Positions 10,814-19,780 are shown, counted from the first letter of the stretch. The stretch is DNA of 64,000 bases from Nordella sp. HKS 07 (GCF_011046735.1 NZ_CP049258.1:372001-436000); one strand, 5' to 3'. Notes: generated from the sequence alone by a model not told the origin. Numbers and translations are program-made.

Positions 10814-10900
10814 GCGGTGGATCTCTGCCTAGGGGAACAGTCGCCCACGAGCAATCTGTTCCAGGTACTCGCACGCGCGATGGAGCCTCATGAGCGACAG

Positions 10901-10925
10901 GAAGCCCGTCGATCAGACGGGCTTC
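10901..10925 (-). terminator. Hairpin after the Gln-rich small gene
   Basis: A perfect ten-base-pair stem GAAGCCCGTC/GACGGGCTTC with a five-base loop lies eleven bases beyond the stop of the Gln-rich gene. It has no good T-run on either side, so termination strength is uncertain. It separates that gene from mgtC. Confidence 0.6.
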
Positions 10926-10936
10926 CCGTCTAGGGC

Positions 10937-11131
10937 CTACTTGTTCTGACCGCCGGGGGTGCGGTCATCTTCTTCGTCGTCACGACGAGCAGGATTCGGG
11001 TTCTGCTGCTGCTGCTGACCCGGGTTCTTCGTGCCGCCGCCCTGCTGGTCCTGGCCCGGACGTTGAGACGGATTGCCCTGCTGCTGCTGTCCGGCCTGGC
11101 CATGCTGTTTCTTGTCTTGATCGCGATTCAT
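10937..11131 (-). CDS. Small Gln/Asn/Gly-rich disordered protein
   Basis: 64-residue, fully hydrophilic protein with runs such as QQQQGN and QQQQQNPNP, ending in an acidic patch RRDDEEDD and TPGGQNK. No membrane segment or signal is present, and it should be intrinsically disordered. The ATG at 11131 has AGGAG seven bases upstream and a hairpin follows the stop, which together argue for a real gene despite the biased composition. Short Gln-rich proteins of this kind are often annotated as hypothetical in alphaproteobacteria. A stress or desiccation role is only a guess. Confidence 0.7.
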   Translation of the reverse strand: MNRDQDKKQHGQAGQQQQGNPSQRPGQDQQGGGTKNPGQQQQQNPNPARRDDEEDDRTPGGQNK

Positions 11132-11308
11132 GTCTTCACTCCTGTTTGGGGGATAGTGACTAGCGGAAACAAATCGCGCGCCAGTTTGTTCCTTTCAAAT
11201 TGAGCATCCATCGCAACTGCATATCTGCCCAGACATGAACGGCCCGGCGACCGATCGAGTCGAATCGCAATCCCTTGCTATGCGAAGACCCCAGTTCCGG
11301 ATGCCGAT

Positions 11309-11467
11309 TCAACGCCGGCGAAATTGCTGTCGCTTTCGCTCACAGATATCGGCATGCAGCAAATAGAGCTCTGCAACCGGGCCTGTTGACGTGAGCGCGA
11401 GCTTGCGCGCACGCTTTATCTGCCGCTCCAGCTGTGCGGTCTTTGTCAATCGTCTCTTCTTCGGCAA
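11309..11467 (-). CDS. Possible 52-residue basic small protein, TTG start
   Basis: Below the usual length cutoff. From TTG at 11467 the minus strand encodes 52 residues beginning MPKKRRLTKTAQLERQIKRA and ending KRQQFRRR, followed by TGA. GGAAAGG lies seven bases upstream of the TTG. The product is strongly basic and predicted helical, with a non-random amphipathic look (AELYLLHADICERK). No family is recognised. The surrounding sequence (11132-11308 and 11468-11675) holds no other credible gene. Evidence is the ribosome site and composition only. Confidence 0.4.
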   Translation of the reverse strand: MPKKRRLTKTAQLERQIKRARKLALTSTGPVAELYLLHADICERKRQQFRRR

Positions 11468-11675
11468 TTCAACGCCTTTCCGTCACTCTCCATCGTTTAA
11501 TGCGTGACTGAAATCCAAGTTCCCGCCGGTCGCTCCGCCATAACCAGGGACGTGCGTCGCTTTGACAGATCGGCGAAAAACTGCCGGACGTCTGGAACCA
11601 TTGGGCGACTTCTGAATTGACTCAATGCCGCTAGACAGCAATGAAGCAAACTCCTTGCTTGCTAGCAGTGTTGAG

Positions 11676-11699
11676 AGCCCTGATCGAAAGATCAGGGCT
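11676..11699 (+). terminator. Strong GAAA-loop hairpin
   Basis: Perfect ten-base-pair stem AGCCCTGATC/GATCAGGGCT closed by a GAAA loop. On the plus strand it is followed by TTCCGCTTCTT. It lies about fifty bases past the stop of the minus-strand BKACE gene and probably ends that transcript, although the T-richer side is on the plus strand. It may act in both directions. Confidence 0.6.
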
Positions 11700-11750
11700 T
11701 TCCGCTTCTTGGAACTTTCACTGAACTTGAGGCGGCGCCCGGCGCCTCGG

Positions 11751-12686
11751 TCAGAACTTCACATTCGCAGCACCTTTGAGTTCGAGCATCTGCCGCGCCT
11801 CGTCAGGGGACGCGACATCGATCGACAGCTCTTCCAATATATGCCGCATCTTGGCGACGAGTTCGGCATTCGACTTGGCGAGCTTGCCCTTACCGAGGAA
11901 CAGATTGTCCTCGAGGCCGACGCGGACATTGGCGCCCATGGTCGCCGCCATCGTGCAGAAGGGGAGCTGGAAGCGCCCCGCCGCCAGCACCGACCAGTGA
12001 TACTGATCGCCGAACAGGCGCTCGGCCGTGTCGCGCATGATCAGCACATTCTGCGGATCGGGCCCGATGCCGCCCAATATGCCGAAGATCGTCTGAACGA
12101 AGAGCGGCGGCTTGACCAGCTTGCGGTCGAGGAAATGCGCCAGGGTGTAGAGGTGGCCGACATCGTAGCATTCAAACTCGAACTTGACGCCATGCCCCTC
12201 GCCCAGACGCTGCAGCACCTGCTCGATGTCGCCGAAGGTATTGCGGAAGATGAAGTCGCGCGAGCGGTCGAGATGCTGGCGCTCCCAGTCATGCGCGAAC
12301 TCCTTGTAGCGTCCGAGCATCGGGAACAGGCCGAAATTCATCGAGCCCATATTGAGCGAGGTCATTTCGGGCGACGCCCGCTCCGCCGCCGCAAGGCGCT
12401 CGTCGAGAGACATGCCCTGCCCGCCGCCCGTCGTGATGTTCACGATCGCATCGGTGCCCTGCTTGATCCGCGGCAGGAAATCCATGAACAGATCGGGCGA
12501 CGGCGACGGCCGGCCATCCTTGGGGTCGCGCGCATGGAGATGCAGGATCGCCGCCCCGGCCTTGCCGGCTTCGACCGCCTGGCTGGCGATATCGGACGGC
12601 GTCACTGGCAGATGCGGCGACATTGACGGCGTGTGGATGGAGCCGGTGATGGCACAGGTGATGATGGCTTTGGATTTGGCGCGCAT
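11751..12686 (-). CDS. BKACE family beta-keto acid cleavage enzyme (DUF849)
   Basis: 311-residue TIM-barrel enzyme of the 3-keto-5-aminohexanoate cleavage (Kce/BKACE) family. These zinc enzymes condense a beta-keto acid with acetyl-CoA to yield a CoA ester and acetoacetate. The zinc-binding HLH is at residues 49-51 (ILHLHARDP) and the catalytic region VGLEDN at 256-261 includes Glu259. Other family blocks are ACTITGSIH-like at the N-terminus (CAITGSIHTPS) and TTGGGQGM near 85-92. It is apparently monocistronic between a terminator hairpin and the MFS gene terminator. The specific beta-keto acid cannot be predicted. A second, shorter paralogue lies at 39838-40674. Confidence 0.93.
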   Translation of the reverse strand: MRAKSKAIITCAITGSIHTPSMSPHLPVTPSDIASQAVEAGKAGAAILHLHARDPKDGRPSPSPDLFMDFLPRIKQGTDAIVNITTGGGQGMSLDERLAAAERASPEMTSLNMGSMNFGLFPMLGRYKEFAHDWERQHLDRSRDFIFRNTFGDIEQVLQRLGEGHGVKFEFECYDVGHLYTLAHFLDRKLVKPPLFVQTIFGILGGIGPDPQNVLIMRDTAERLFGDQYHWSVLAAGRFQLPFCTMAATMGANVRVGLEDNLFLGKGKLAKSNAELVAKMRHILEELSIDVASPDEARQMLELKGAANVKF

Positions 12687-12771
12687 GAGGGTTCCCGAAG
12701 TGATTCAAGGGCCCAAGCTTCGCGATATTCGGGGATTTGTCAAAAGGGTGCTCAGGGGTGCCAAAAATCAA

Positions 12772-12810
12772 AGGGTCGCTTCAGGGATTTGTCATCCCTG
12801 GAGCGACCCT
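12772..12810 (-). terminator. Intrinsic terminator of the MFS gene
   Basis: Long hairpin with 17-base arms (AGGGTCGCT then CAGGGAT, around a TTGTC loop, with one mismatch). Read on the minus strand, downstream of the efflux gene, it is followed by TTTGATTTTT, the classic layout of a Rho-independent terminator. Confidence 0.8.
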
Positions 12811-12894
12811 CGCCTCAGCTGGGGGACGGCTCCTGTTGCCGAGACTGCTGAATTAACAGCTCCAAGTGGTATTGGTTCCCATCGGAGGCACAAT

Positions 12895-14097
12895 TCATTC
12901 GGCGGGAACATCGACGACCCTCCGTTGCCGCAGGATCGCCTCGGTCAGGACGAAGGTGATGAGGGCGCAGGCGGCGATGCCCACCACCATCGGAAATGCC
13001 GTTCCATCAACGAAGAGGCCGACAAGGGCAACAGCAACGGCGCCCGCCGCAAAATGCAAGGTGCCCATGAGCGCCGAAGCGGTGCCGGCGATCTCGCCAT
13101 GATCCTCGAGCGCCAGCACCGCCGTGGTCGGAATAACAAGGCCCAGAAAGCCACAGCCGATGAACATCAACACCGCCAGCACATCGAGGCGATCGACCCC
13201 GACAGCGAACAAAGTGAAAAGGGCCGCAATGGAAACGAAATAGCCGACGACCGCCACGCGCACGACCCGTGTCAGACCGAAACGGTCGGCGAGCCTGCCG
13301 GTCATCTGCGACACCGCAAAGAACGACACCGCATTGATCGAGAAGAAGACGCTGTAGAGCGTTGGCGTGAGGCCGTAATGATCGATGAGCACGAAAGGCG
13401 AATTGGCGAGATAGACGAAGAAGCTCGCAATGCCGAAGCCGCCGATGAACGTGAGTGCCAGGAAATTGCCGTCGGCAAACAGCAGCCGATAGGCCGCGAG
13501 CGCGCTACCGACGCCGCTTTCGACGCGTTGTGCCTGCGGCCGCGTCTCCGGCAGCATGGTCGCGATCATGACGATGCCGAGGATCGCCGCCACCGTCACC
13601 ACCCAGAACACGGCGCGCCAGTCGGCGAGCCCGATGACGATCGAGCCGGTGAGCGGCGCCAGGATCGGCGAGATGCTGAAGACGAGCATGAGCAGCGACA
13701 TCATTCGCGCCGCCTCGATGCCGGTATGGAGGTCGCGCACGACCGCACGCGAGATCACCATGCCGGCGCAGGCCCCGATCCCCTGGATGAAGCGGAAGAT
13801 GTTGAGCGTGGTGATGTCGGGTGCCAGCGCGCAGCCGATGCCGCCGACGGCGAAGAGCGTGAGCCCGATATAGAGCGGCAATTTGCGGCCGAACATATCG
13901 GAGAGCGGGCCGAAGACGAGCTGGAAGGCGCCGAAGGAGATGAAGAACAGCATCAGGCTCAGCTGCACCGACGTGATATCGGCATTGAGGCTCTGTCCGA
14001 TGGTGGGCAGCGCCGGCAGATACATGTCGATGGCAAATGGCCCGATCGCCGAAAGCAGTCCCAGAATCACGGCATTGCGGATGAAATGCGTCTGCAT
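12895..14097 (-). CDS. Bcr/CflA family multidrug efflux MFS transporter
   Basis: 400-residue, twelve-span major facilitator, drug:H+ antiporter type. The first span has the Bcr/CflA signature FAIDMYLPALP (21-31) with Asp24. The loop between spans 2 and 3 is GPLSDMFGRK (63-72), the MFS motif A. A span-5-like motif (LAPLTGSIVIGLADWRAVFW) follows. It is divergent from a TetR-type regulator with a dyad in the intergenic region, the common repressor-pump arrangement, and is closed by a strong terminator. Candidate substrates are hydrophobic drugs; the specific one is unknown. Confidence 0.92.
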   Translation of the reverse strand: MQTHFIRNAVILGLLSAIGPFAIDMYLPALPTIGQSLNADITSVQLSLMLFFISFGAFQLVFGPLSDMFGRKLPLYIGLTLFAVGGIGCALAPDITTLNIFRFIQGIGACAGMVISRAVVRDLHTGIEAARMMSLLMLVFSISPILAPLTGSIVIGLADWRAVFWVVTVAAILGIVMIATMLPETRPQAQRVESGVGSALAAYRLLFADGNFLALTFIGGFGIASFFVYLANSPFVLIDHYGLTPTLYSVFFSINAVSFFAVSQMTGRLADRFGLTRVVRVAVVGYFVSIAALFTLFAVGVDRLDVLAVLMFIGCGFLGLVIPTTAVLALEDHGEIAGTASALMGTLHFAAGAVAVALVGLFVDGTAFPMVVGIAACALITFVLTEAILRQRRVVDVPAE

Positions 14098-14235
14098 GGC
14101 GTAGAGATCCCCCGTCGCGGGCCGCGCCGGCAGGCCGGCGCAACCTCGAAGTTATTGAATTCAATCAGAAATCACGGTCGCGCGAGGAGTCGGGGCAAGT
14201 GGGCGCGACTTCGCAAGACAGATTAGCCTAAATTA

Positions 14236-14261
14236 TTGGACAGAGTTGTCAAAACTGTCAA
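14236..14261. promoter_or_regulatory. Putative TetR operator
   Basis: Imperfect dyad TTGgACAG...CTGTCAA with an internal TTGTC, immediately upstream of the tetR-type start at 14284 and within the divergent region shared with the MFS gene. Position and symmetry fit autoregulation plus repression of the pump. This is inference from symmetry alone. Confidence 0.45.
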
Positions 14262-14283
14262 GCCCCCCTATTATCCCTGCGAC

Positions 14284-14943
14284 ATGACAGAACTGGTCAG
14301 CACCATCGCAGGCTCCTCGCCCCGAACCCATGCCGCCAAGCGGCTCTCCATTCTCGACGCGGCGACCATGGTCTTCTGCCGGGATGGTTTCGCCAGCGCC
14401 AGCATCGAGACGATCGCCGCCGAGGCGGGCGTGTCGCGCCAGACCATCTACAATCACTACACGGACAAGGAGAGGCTGTTCACCGCGGTGGTCAAGGACA
14501 TGACCGAACGCGCCAACGCCACTCTCTTCGCCACTCTCGCCGCCTTCCCCGAGCGGCCGGTGGATCTGGCCGCTGAACTTGTCGATTTCGCGGCGAAGCT
14601 CGCCTCCAACTGCCTGTGCAACCGCGACTGCATCATTCTGCGCAAGCTGATCCAGGCCGAGGGCGAACGTTACCCCGAGCTCTTCGCGCCCTGGCGCACG
14701 CTCGGCCCCGAGCGGGCCTGGGCGGCAATCGGTGCCCGCTTCGCCAAACTGCATCATCTGGGCTATCTCGAAATCGAGGATCCCGACATCGCGGCGCGCC
14801 AGTTTCAGGCTCTCGTCAATGCCGATCTCTATGTCGGCACGCTGCTGGGCGACAAGCCGACGGAGGCGCAGATCCGCGCCGCCGCTACCCAGGCGGTCAA
14901 CACCTTCCTCAAGGCCTATGGCAAGACTGCTGCCAGACACTGA
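14284..14943 (+). CDS. TetR/AcrR family transcriptional regulator
   Basis: 219 residues from the ATG at 14284; a TTG at 14236 is in frame but would overlap the operator dyad. The helix-turn-helix is at about residues 40-60 (IETIAAEAGVSRQTIYNHYT), the canonical TetR pattern. The ligand domain contains a TetR_C-like segment with CLCNRDCIILRKLIQAEGER and the AefR-like ending. It is divergent from the Bcr/CflA-type pump and most likely represses it until an efflux substrate binds. The regulatory pairing is inferred from position. Confidence 0.9.
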   Translation: MTELVSTIAGSSPRTHAAKRLSILDAATMVFCRDGFASASIETIAAEAGVSRQTIYNHYTDKERLFTAVVKDMTERANATLFATLAAFPERPVDLAAELVDFAAKLASNCLCNRDCIILRKLIQAEGERYPELFAPWRTLGPERAWAAIGARFAKLHHLGYLEIEDPDIAARQFQALVNADLYVGTLLGDKPTEAQIRAAATQAVNTFLKAYGKTAARH

Positions 14944-15007
14944 CAGCAGACACCTCTAAAATCCTGTTGTAGTCTCACCGCCCGTTCCCAGTCCCGGAGA
15001 TCATCGC

Positions 15008-15817
15008 ATGGCCAAGTCCCCCACCGGAAAGATCCGCGTCGGCATCGGCGGCTGGACCTTCGAGGACTGGCGCGGCAGCTTTTACCCCAAAGGCCTGGCG
15101 CAGAAGCGCGAGCTCGAATATGCAAGCCGGCAGCTCACCGCGATCGAGATCAACGGCACCTATTACGGCAGCCAGAAGCCGGAGAGCTTCGCGCGCTGGC
15201 GCGACGAGACGCCCGAGGGCTTCGTCTTTTCGGTCAAGGGCACGCGCTTCAGCACCAACCGCCGCGTGCTGGCCGAGGCCGGCCAGTCGGTCGAACGTTT
15301 CATCACCAGCGGCATCACCCAGTTGAAAGAGAAGCTCGGTCCCATCAACTGGCAGTTCCTGCCGACCAAGCAGTTCGAGCCCGACGACTTCGAGGCATTC
15401 CTCAAGTTTCTTCCCGACACGCAGGACGGTCTGCCCTTGCGCCATGTGGTCGAGGTGCGCCATCCAAGCTTCAAGGTGCCGGAATTCATCGAGCTGTTGC
15501 GCAAATACAAGGTGGCGACAGTCTATACCGACAAGGAGAGCTTCCCCGAGATCGCCGATGTGACGGCGCCTTTCGTTTATGCCCGCCTGCAGCGCATGTC
15601 GGAGACAATCGAGACCGGCTATGCGCCCAAGGCGCTCGACGACTGGGCGAAGCGCGCCAAATCATGGGCCGAGGGTGGCGCACCCGGTGATCTCGAAACC
15701 ATCGCCAAGCCGGAAGCGAAACCGCCCAAATCGCGCGACGTCTTCGTCTTCATGATCAACGGCTTCAAGCCCAAGGCGCCCGCCGCCGCGATGTCGCTGA
15801 TCCAGAGGGTGAAATAG
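15008..15817 (+). CDS. DUF72 domain protein (YecE family)
   Basis: 269-residue protein of the widespread DUF72/YecE family with a predicted TIM-barrel fold. Visible hallmarks are GIGGWTFEDWRGSFYPKG near the N-terminus (14-31), IEINGTYYG (about 47-55), a FSVKGTRF segment, and HVVEVRHPSF. Function of the family is not established. The gene stands alone, following the TetR gene by 64 bases on the same strand, so read-through is possible. Length and residues look intact. Confidence 0.93.
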   Translation: MAKSPTGKIRVGIGGWTFEDWRGSFYPKGLAQKRELEYASRQLTAIEINGTYYGSQKPESFARWRDETPEGFVFSVKGTRFSTNRRVLAEAGQSVERFITSGITQLKEKLGPINWQFLPTKQFEPDDFEAFLKFLPDTQDGLPLRHVVEVRHPSFKVPEFIELLRKYKVATVYTDKESFPEIADVTAPFVYARLQRMSETIETGYAPKALDDWAKRAKSWAEGGAPGDLETIAKPEAKPPKSRDVFVFMINGFKPKAPAAAMSLIQRVK

Positions 15818-15887
15818 GGAGCGCGATCACCTGTGAGATGAGCCAGCGATTTAAGGTAGCCACAGCCGCCGCATATGCTTCCCCAAA

Positions 15888-17618
15888 TTACTCTGGCAAC
15901 CCGGCTTTGAGCAGCCCCGCGAGCAGATGCTCCCTGTCGTTAGGGAGTTTGTAGGCCTCTTTATCCGCAAGCCGACGCGCCGAAAACTCGGGAAACAACC
16001 TCAGCACCTCTGCGGCCGAAGCGTGCGCCTTCTCGTTCCGGACCCCATACGCGTGACAGGCGGCCACATAAGCGTGGGCCCAGGCCGGTAAGGCAGGCGC
16101 CCGACTGAATGCGGTCACGGCTTCATCATACTGACGGGCATTGAAATGCGCGACACCGATCATTCGCCACCACCAAGCGGGATTGAAATGCGGGTCGACG
16201 ATCTTTGCCCGGCGATACCACTCGAATCCTTCCTGGGTTCGGCTCCAAAAGATGTGCAGATCTCCCATCCCAGTGAGATTCGCGGCGCTGTTTGGATTGA
16301 GCTCCATGGCGCGTCGGTAGTGATGCTCGGCCGACTCGAGTTCGCGAAGATTCAGGTAGACCCAGGAAAGGATCTGATGACTGTGACCATTCGTATCATC
16401 GAGCCGTACCGCTGTCTTGGCCACTTCGAGAGCCTGTTCGAGCGTTGCCTTCGAATCGGCGGGCTCACGGAACCAATCTTGAGCAAGCAGATAAGCGATC
16501 ATGGCGTAAGCTCGTCCGAATCTCGGATCGAGCTCGATCGCCTTTTCGAACAATATGCGTGCTTCTCGCTCTGCGGCGATGTCTCCAGCGGGCAACGCCA
16601 GTCCACGCAGGAAGAAGTCATACGCCCTCATGCTGGTGGATTGCCGTTTGCCCTGCCCCGCACCCATAGCCTCAAGGCGCCCGACAAGAGTGCCAACCAG
16701 CGAACTGATAACTTGATCCAGGACGACAAAAATATCCTCCTGATCCCGGTCAAATCGCTCAGCCCAAAGATGGTTGCCGGACTCCGTGTCAATGAGTTGC
16801 GCGGTAATGCGAGTATAGCTGCCGAATTTTCGGACGCTCCCTTCAACAACATATTGTGCGCGCAGGGCCTGGCCGACGCGCTTCACATCGACGGCTTTCC
16901 CGCGATACTGGAATGACGTATTGCGCGCCACGACCGACAGCTCGTGAAAGCGCGAGAGTTCAGTGATGATGTCTTCGGTGATTCCGTCGCTGAAATAGTC
17001 CTGTTCGGGATCACGGCTCATGTTAAAGAAGGGGAGAACGGCGATGGTGGGCCTTTCGGACGAAGAGGGACGAGCTCCCAATGAAGGTGCGGCGCTCTTC
17101 CCGGCACTTACTCGAAACACCCTTACCGGCTTGGCAATGTTCTTGAGGGAATGTTCGCCGAGATCGTCCAACGTGGCGTCGATCTTGCCGCGCACCTGCT
17201 CATGAACGGCACGAGAGATTACGACTCCACCTGGCTCCGATAGCGTTTCGAGACGCGCGGCGATATTGACGCCGTCGCCATAGATGTCTTCCCCCTCATC
17301 GAGGACGTCGCCGAGATTTATACCGATCCGAAGGACGATCTGCCGGTCTCCAGCCACGTTCTCATTGGCTTCCGCCATTTTTCCTTGAAGCTCTAGCGCC
17401 GCGGCGACCGCATTGACGGCACTCCCGAACTCGACGAGGACACCGTCGCCCATGAGCTTGACAAGCCGGCCATCGTGCCGGCGCAAGACCACCTCGAGTA
17501 TTGCCTTTTGCCAGTCCAGAAGCGCCGCTAGCGTTCCTGACTCATCCGCCTCCATGAGCCGACTGTAACCGACAACGTCGGCAACCAGAATCGCGACCAA
17601 TCGGCGGTTAGCGATCAT
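15888..17618 (-). CDS. Class III adenylyl cyclase fused to TolB-like and TPR regions
   Basis: 576 residues from the ATG at 17618; an in-frame upstream start at 17663 would add fifteen. Residues 1-185 are a class III nucleotide cyclase domain. The metal-binding Asp14 (VADVVGYS) and Asp58 (LMGDG), the adenine-selecting Lys54 and Asp115, and the transition-state Asn118 and Arg122 (GDGVNIAAR) are all present, so activity and ATP preference are expected. About 205-330 is a TolB-like FlgO-type domain (PTIAVLPFFNMSRD) common in such rhizobial proteins, and the rest is TPR repeats. No transmembrane segment is evident. This architecture is highly expanded in Rhizobiales. It likely makes cAMP in response to an unknown signal. 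Confidence 0.92.
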   Translation of the reverse strand: MIANRRLVAILVADVVGYSRLMEADESGTLAALLDWQKAILEVVLRRHDGRLVKLMGDGVLVEFGSAVNAVAAALELQGKMAEANENVAGDRQIVLRIGINLGDVLDEGEDIYGDGVNIAARLETLSEPGGVVISRAVHEQVRGKIDATLDDLGEHSLKNIAKPVRVFRVSAGKSAAPSLGARPSSSERPTIAVLPFFNMSRDPEQDYFSDGITEDIITELSRFHELSVVARNTSFQYRGKAVDVKRVGQALRAQYVVEGSVRKFGSYTRITAQLIDTESGNHLWAERFDRDQEDIFVVLDQVISSLVGTLVGRLEAMGAGQGKRQSTSMRAYDFFLRGLALPAGDIAAEREARILFEKAIELDPRFGRAYAMIAYLLAQDWFREPADSKATLEQALEVAKTAVRLDDTNGHSHQILSWVYLNLRELESAEHHYRRAMELNPNSAANLTGMGDLHIFWSRTQEGFEWYRRAKIVDPHFNPAWWWRMIGVAHFNARQYDEAVTAFSRAPALPAWAHAYVAACHAYGVRNEKAHASAAEVLRLFPEFSARRLADKEAYKLPNDREHLLAGLLKAGLPE

Positions 17619-17854
17619 GTCTGCATCGCCCTGTTGCAGCAGTGGCTCCGGCGAAAATAACACGGGCGCGCGGCGGTGTCGAAGTGGGCAAATCCAGGCA
17701 GGATCGGAAATAAGGCCGCCGACAAGGGGCCGGGAGACCTGGGTCGGTTTCCGGAAAGCCCGGTTATCAGGACCTTGATCTCCGCAGGCTGCGCAGTGAG
17801 CGCTTGTGCCCTCATGCGACGGCTCGACGAAGTGGATTGACAGTCATTCCATCT

Positions 17855-17869
17855 GTTCTCATTATGTTC
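17855..17869 (+). promoter_or_regulatory. LexA (SOS) box upstream of dinB
   Basis: GTTC-TCATTAT-GTTC, an exact match to the alphaproteobacterial LexA recognition pattern GTTC-N7-GTTC, 33 bases before the dinB start. It predicts DNA-damage induction of the polymerase. Confidence 0.8.
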
Positions 17870-17901
17870 CAATTTGACTCAGCGCTGCGAAGGCTCCAGG
17901 A

Positions 17902-19149
17902 ATGGAAAGTCCCGCCACGATCCTGCATGCCGATCTCGATGCCTTCTACGCCTCGGTGGAGCAACTGCTCGACCCGTCGCTCCGCGGCAAGCCGGTCGCG
18001 GTGGGCGGCGGCGTGGTGCTGGCGGCCTCTTATGAAGCGAAAGCCTTCGGGGTGAGGGGCGGCATGCCGGGACGCAAGGCCCGCGAACTTTGTCCCGGTC
18101 TCATTTTCGTCGGCGGCCATTTCAAGGATTATCAGCGGCTGGGCGACGCTGCGATCCGCGTGATCGGCGATTTCACGCCGCTCGTCGAGCGGATCTCGAT
18201 CGATGAAGCTTTCGCCGACGTCAAAGGCTGCACGCATCTCTTCGGCCCCCCTGCCGAGATCGCCGAGGCGATCCGCCGGCGCGTGCGCCTGGAGCTGGGT
18301 CTTCCCATATCGGTCGGCGTGGCGCGCACCAAACATCTGGCCAAGATCGCCTCGCAAGTGGCGAAACCCGATGGGCTTGTCATCGTCGATCCCAACGCCG
18401 AGCTCGCCTTCCTGTATGATCTGCCGGTCGAGCTGATGTGGGGAGTGGGACCGGCCACACAGGCGCGGCTCGCAAGCCTCGGGATCACGACGATCGGCGC
18501 GCTCGCCAACACGCACAAAGGCGCGTTGGTGCGCTTGCTCGGGCCTGCCGCGGGCGAGAAACTCACCGCACTCGCCTGGAACCGTGACCCGCGCGAGATC
18601 AGGACGCACCACCGCGCCCAGTCAGCCGGCGCCCAATCGGCGCTCGGCAGGAAGCCCGCCGAGGAGCGTGTCTTCCGCCCAACTTTGCGCCATCTCGCCG
18701 ACCGGGTCGCCACGCGATTGCGCTCAAAATCGCGTCCCGGCCGCACGGTCACGGTGCGCGTCCGCTTCGCCGATCTGCGCTCCGTCACGCGCTCGGTGAC
18801 GCTCGACGCTCCGGTATCGGCGACCGCGATCCTCGCCGAGATCGCCGAGGATCTGATGCGCGGCGTGCTGGCCGATCATCCGCGGGAAACGGTCATCTCG
18901 CTGCTGGCGATCTCGGTATCGCATCTCGATGACCGCTCCTGGCTTCAACTCGAATTGCCCTTCGGTCTTGCCGACGAGAAGCGCCTGCCCGGCGCCAGGC
19001 CGGGCATGGCTCGTTTCCTGGCCGATCGCGCCATCGACAAAGTGCGCCAGCGCTTCGGCTGGGAAGCAGTCGGTTATGCTTCAGTTGCTCTTGGGCCACC
19101 GCGTTCGGTCCCCGATGATTTCCGGGAGCTTGCGGAGAAGGAGCTTTAG
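17902..19149 (+). CDS. dinB: DNA polymerase IV (Y-family translesion polymerase)
   Basis: 415-residue Y-family polymerase. The N-terminal catalytic Asp11 lies in HADLDAFYASVE, with Tyr16 at the steric-gate position; the second catalytic pair Asp101-Glu102 is in RISIDEAF. The helix-hairpin-helix region LMWGVGPATQARLASLGITT (about 179-198) and a little-finger domain with RTVTVRVRFAD follow. GAAGG lies eight bases upstream of the ATG. The upstream LexA box indicates SOS control. Length is somewhat above the E. coli protein, as in many alphaproteobacterial DinB paralogues, because of a C-terminal extension. It appears monocistronic. Confidence 0.95.
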   Translation: MESPATILHADLDAFYASVEQLLDPSLRGKPVAVGGGVVLAASYEAKAFGVRGGMPGRKARELCPGLIFVGGHFKDYQRLGDAAIRVIGDFTPLVERISIDEAFADVKGCTHLFGPPAEIAEAIRRRVRLELGLPISVGVARTKHLAKIASQVAKPDGLVIVDPNAELAFLYDLPVELMWGVGPATQARLASLGITTIGALANTHKGALVRLLGPAAGEKLTALAWNRDPREIRTHHRAQSAGAQSALGRKPAEERVFRPTLRHLADRVATRLRSKSRPGRTVTVRVRFADLRSVTRSVTLDAPVSATAILAEIAEDLMRGVLADHPRETVISLLAISVSHLDDRSWLQLELPFGLADEKRLPGARPGMARFLADRAIDKVRQRFGWEAVGYASVALGPPRSVPDDFRELAEKEL

Positions 19150-19280
19150 TCCTTACACTCGCATGGTGGGAACCGGATCGCCGGCTTCCGGAACTTTCTC
19201 CAGCATTTGGACGTTTCATCGAATGTGGCGGGGCTAGCACAGACGCTAAATCATCATCCGGATGACGAAGAGGACAAGCA

Positions 19281-19754
19281 ATGGCCAAGAACACGATTTG
19301 CCTGTGGTACGACAAGGACGCCGAGGACGCGGCGCGCTTCTATGCGGGCGTCTTTCCCGACAGCAAGGTGGGCGCCACGCATCACGCACCCGGTGATTAT
19401 CCCAGCGGCAAGAAGGGCGACGCGCTGGTGGTGGAATTCACCGTGGCCGGCATTCCCTGCATCGGCCTCAATGGCGGCCCCGCTTTCAAGCATAACGAAG
19501 CTTTCTCATTCCAGATCTCGACCGAAACCCAGGAAGAGACCGACCGCTATTGGAACGCGATCGTCGGCAATGGCGGGCAGGAAAGCGAATGCGGCTGGTG
19601 CAAGGACAAATGGGGCGTGTCCTGGCAGATCACGCCGCGGGTCCTGATGGAGGCCATGGCCGCCGGCGGTGCGGAAGCAAAACGCGCCTTCGACGCTATG
19701 ATGACGATGAAGAAGATCGACGTCGCCGCGATCGAGAAGGCGCGGCGTGGCTGA
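19281..19754 (+). CDS. VOC superfamily protein, PhnB-like
   Basis: 157 residues of the PhnB-like / 3-demethylubiquinone-methyltransferase-like VOC fold (PF06983 type). Recognisable blocks are LWYDKDAEDAARFYAGVFPD (8-27), FTVAGIPCIGLNGG and the FSFQISTET segment, then CGWCKDKWGVSWQITP (about 104-119). Such proteins are usually metal-independent or lack clear catalytic residues; despite the family name, methyltransferase activity is not expected. The ATG at 19281 follows an AGAGGA sequence. It is a single gene after dinB and before a dispersed repeat. Confidence 0.9.
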   Translation: MAKNTICLWYDKDAEDAARFYAGVFPDSKVGATHHAPGDYPSGKKGDALVVEFTVAGIPCIGLNGGPAFKHNEAFSFQISTETQEETDRYWNAIVGNGGQESECGWCKDKWGVSWQITPRVLMEAMAAGGAEAKRAFDAMMTMKKIDVAAIEKARRG

Positions 19755-19780
19755 GACAACAACGGGGAGCATGCTCCTAT

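Larger units (their letters stand above)
11132..11750. other. Sparse intergenic stretch with one small ORF and one hairpin
   Basis: Apart from the possible 52-residue gene and the hairpin at 11676-11699, I see nothing supportable here on either strand. The first part should hold the promoter of the Gln-rich gene. Confidence 0.5.

Noticed and set aside
12352-14226. 624-residue plus-strand open frame
   Set aside because: Antisense to the BKACE start and the MFS gene; extremely His/Arg/Glu-rich, typical of a shadow frame in G+C-rich DNA.
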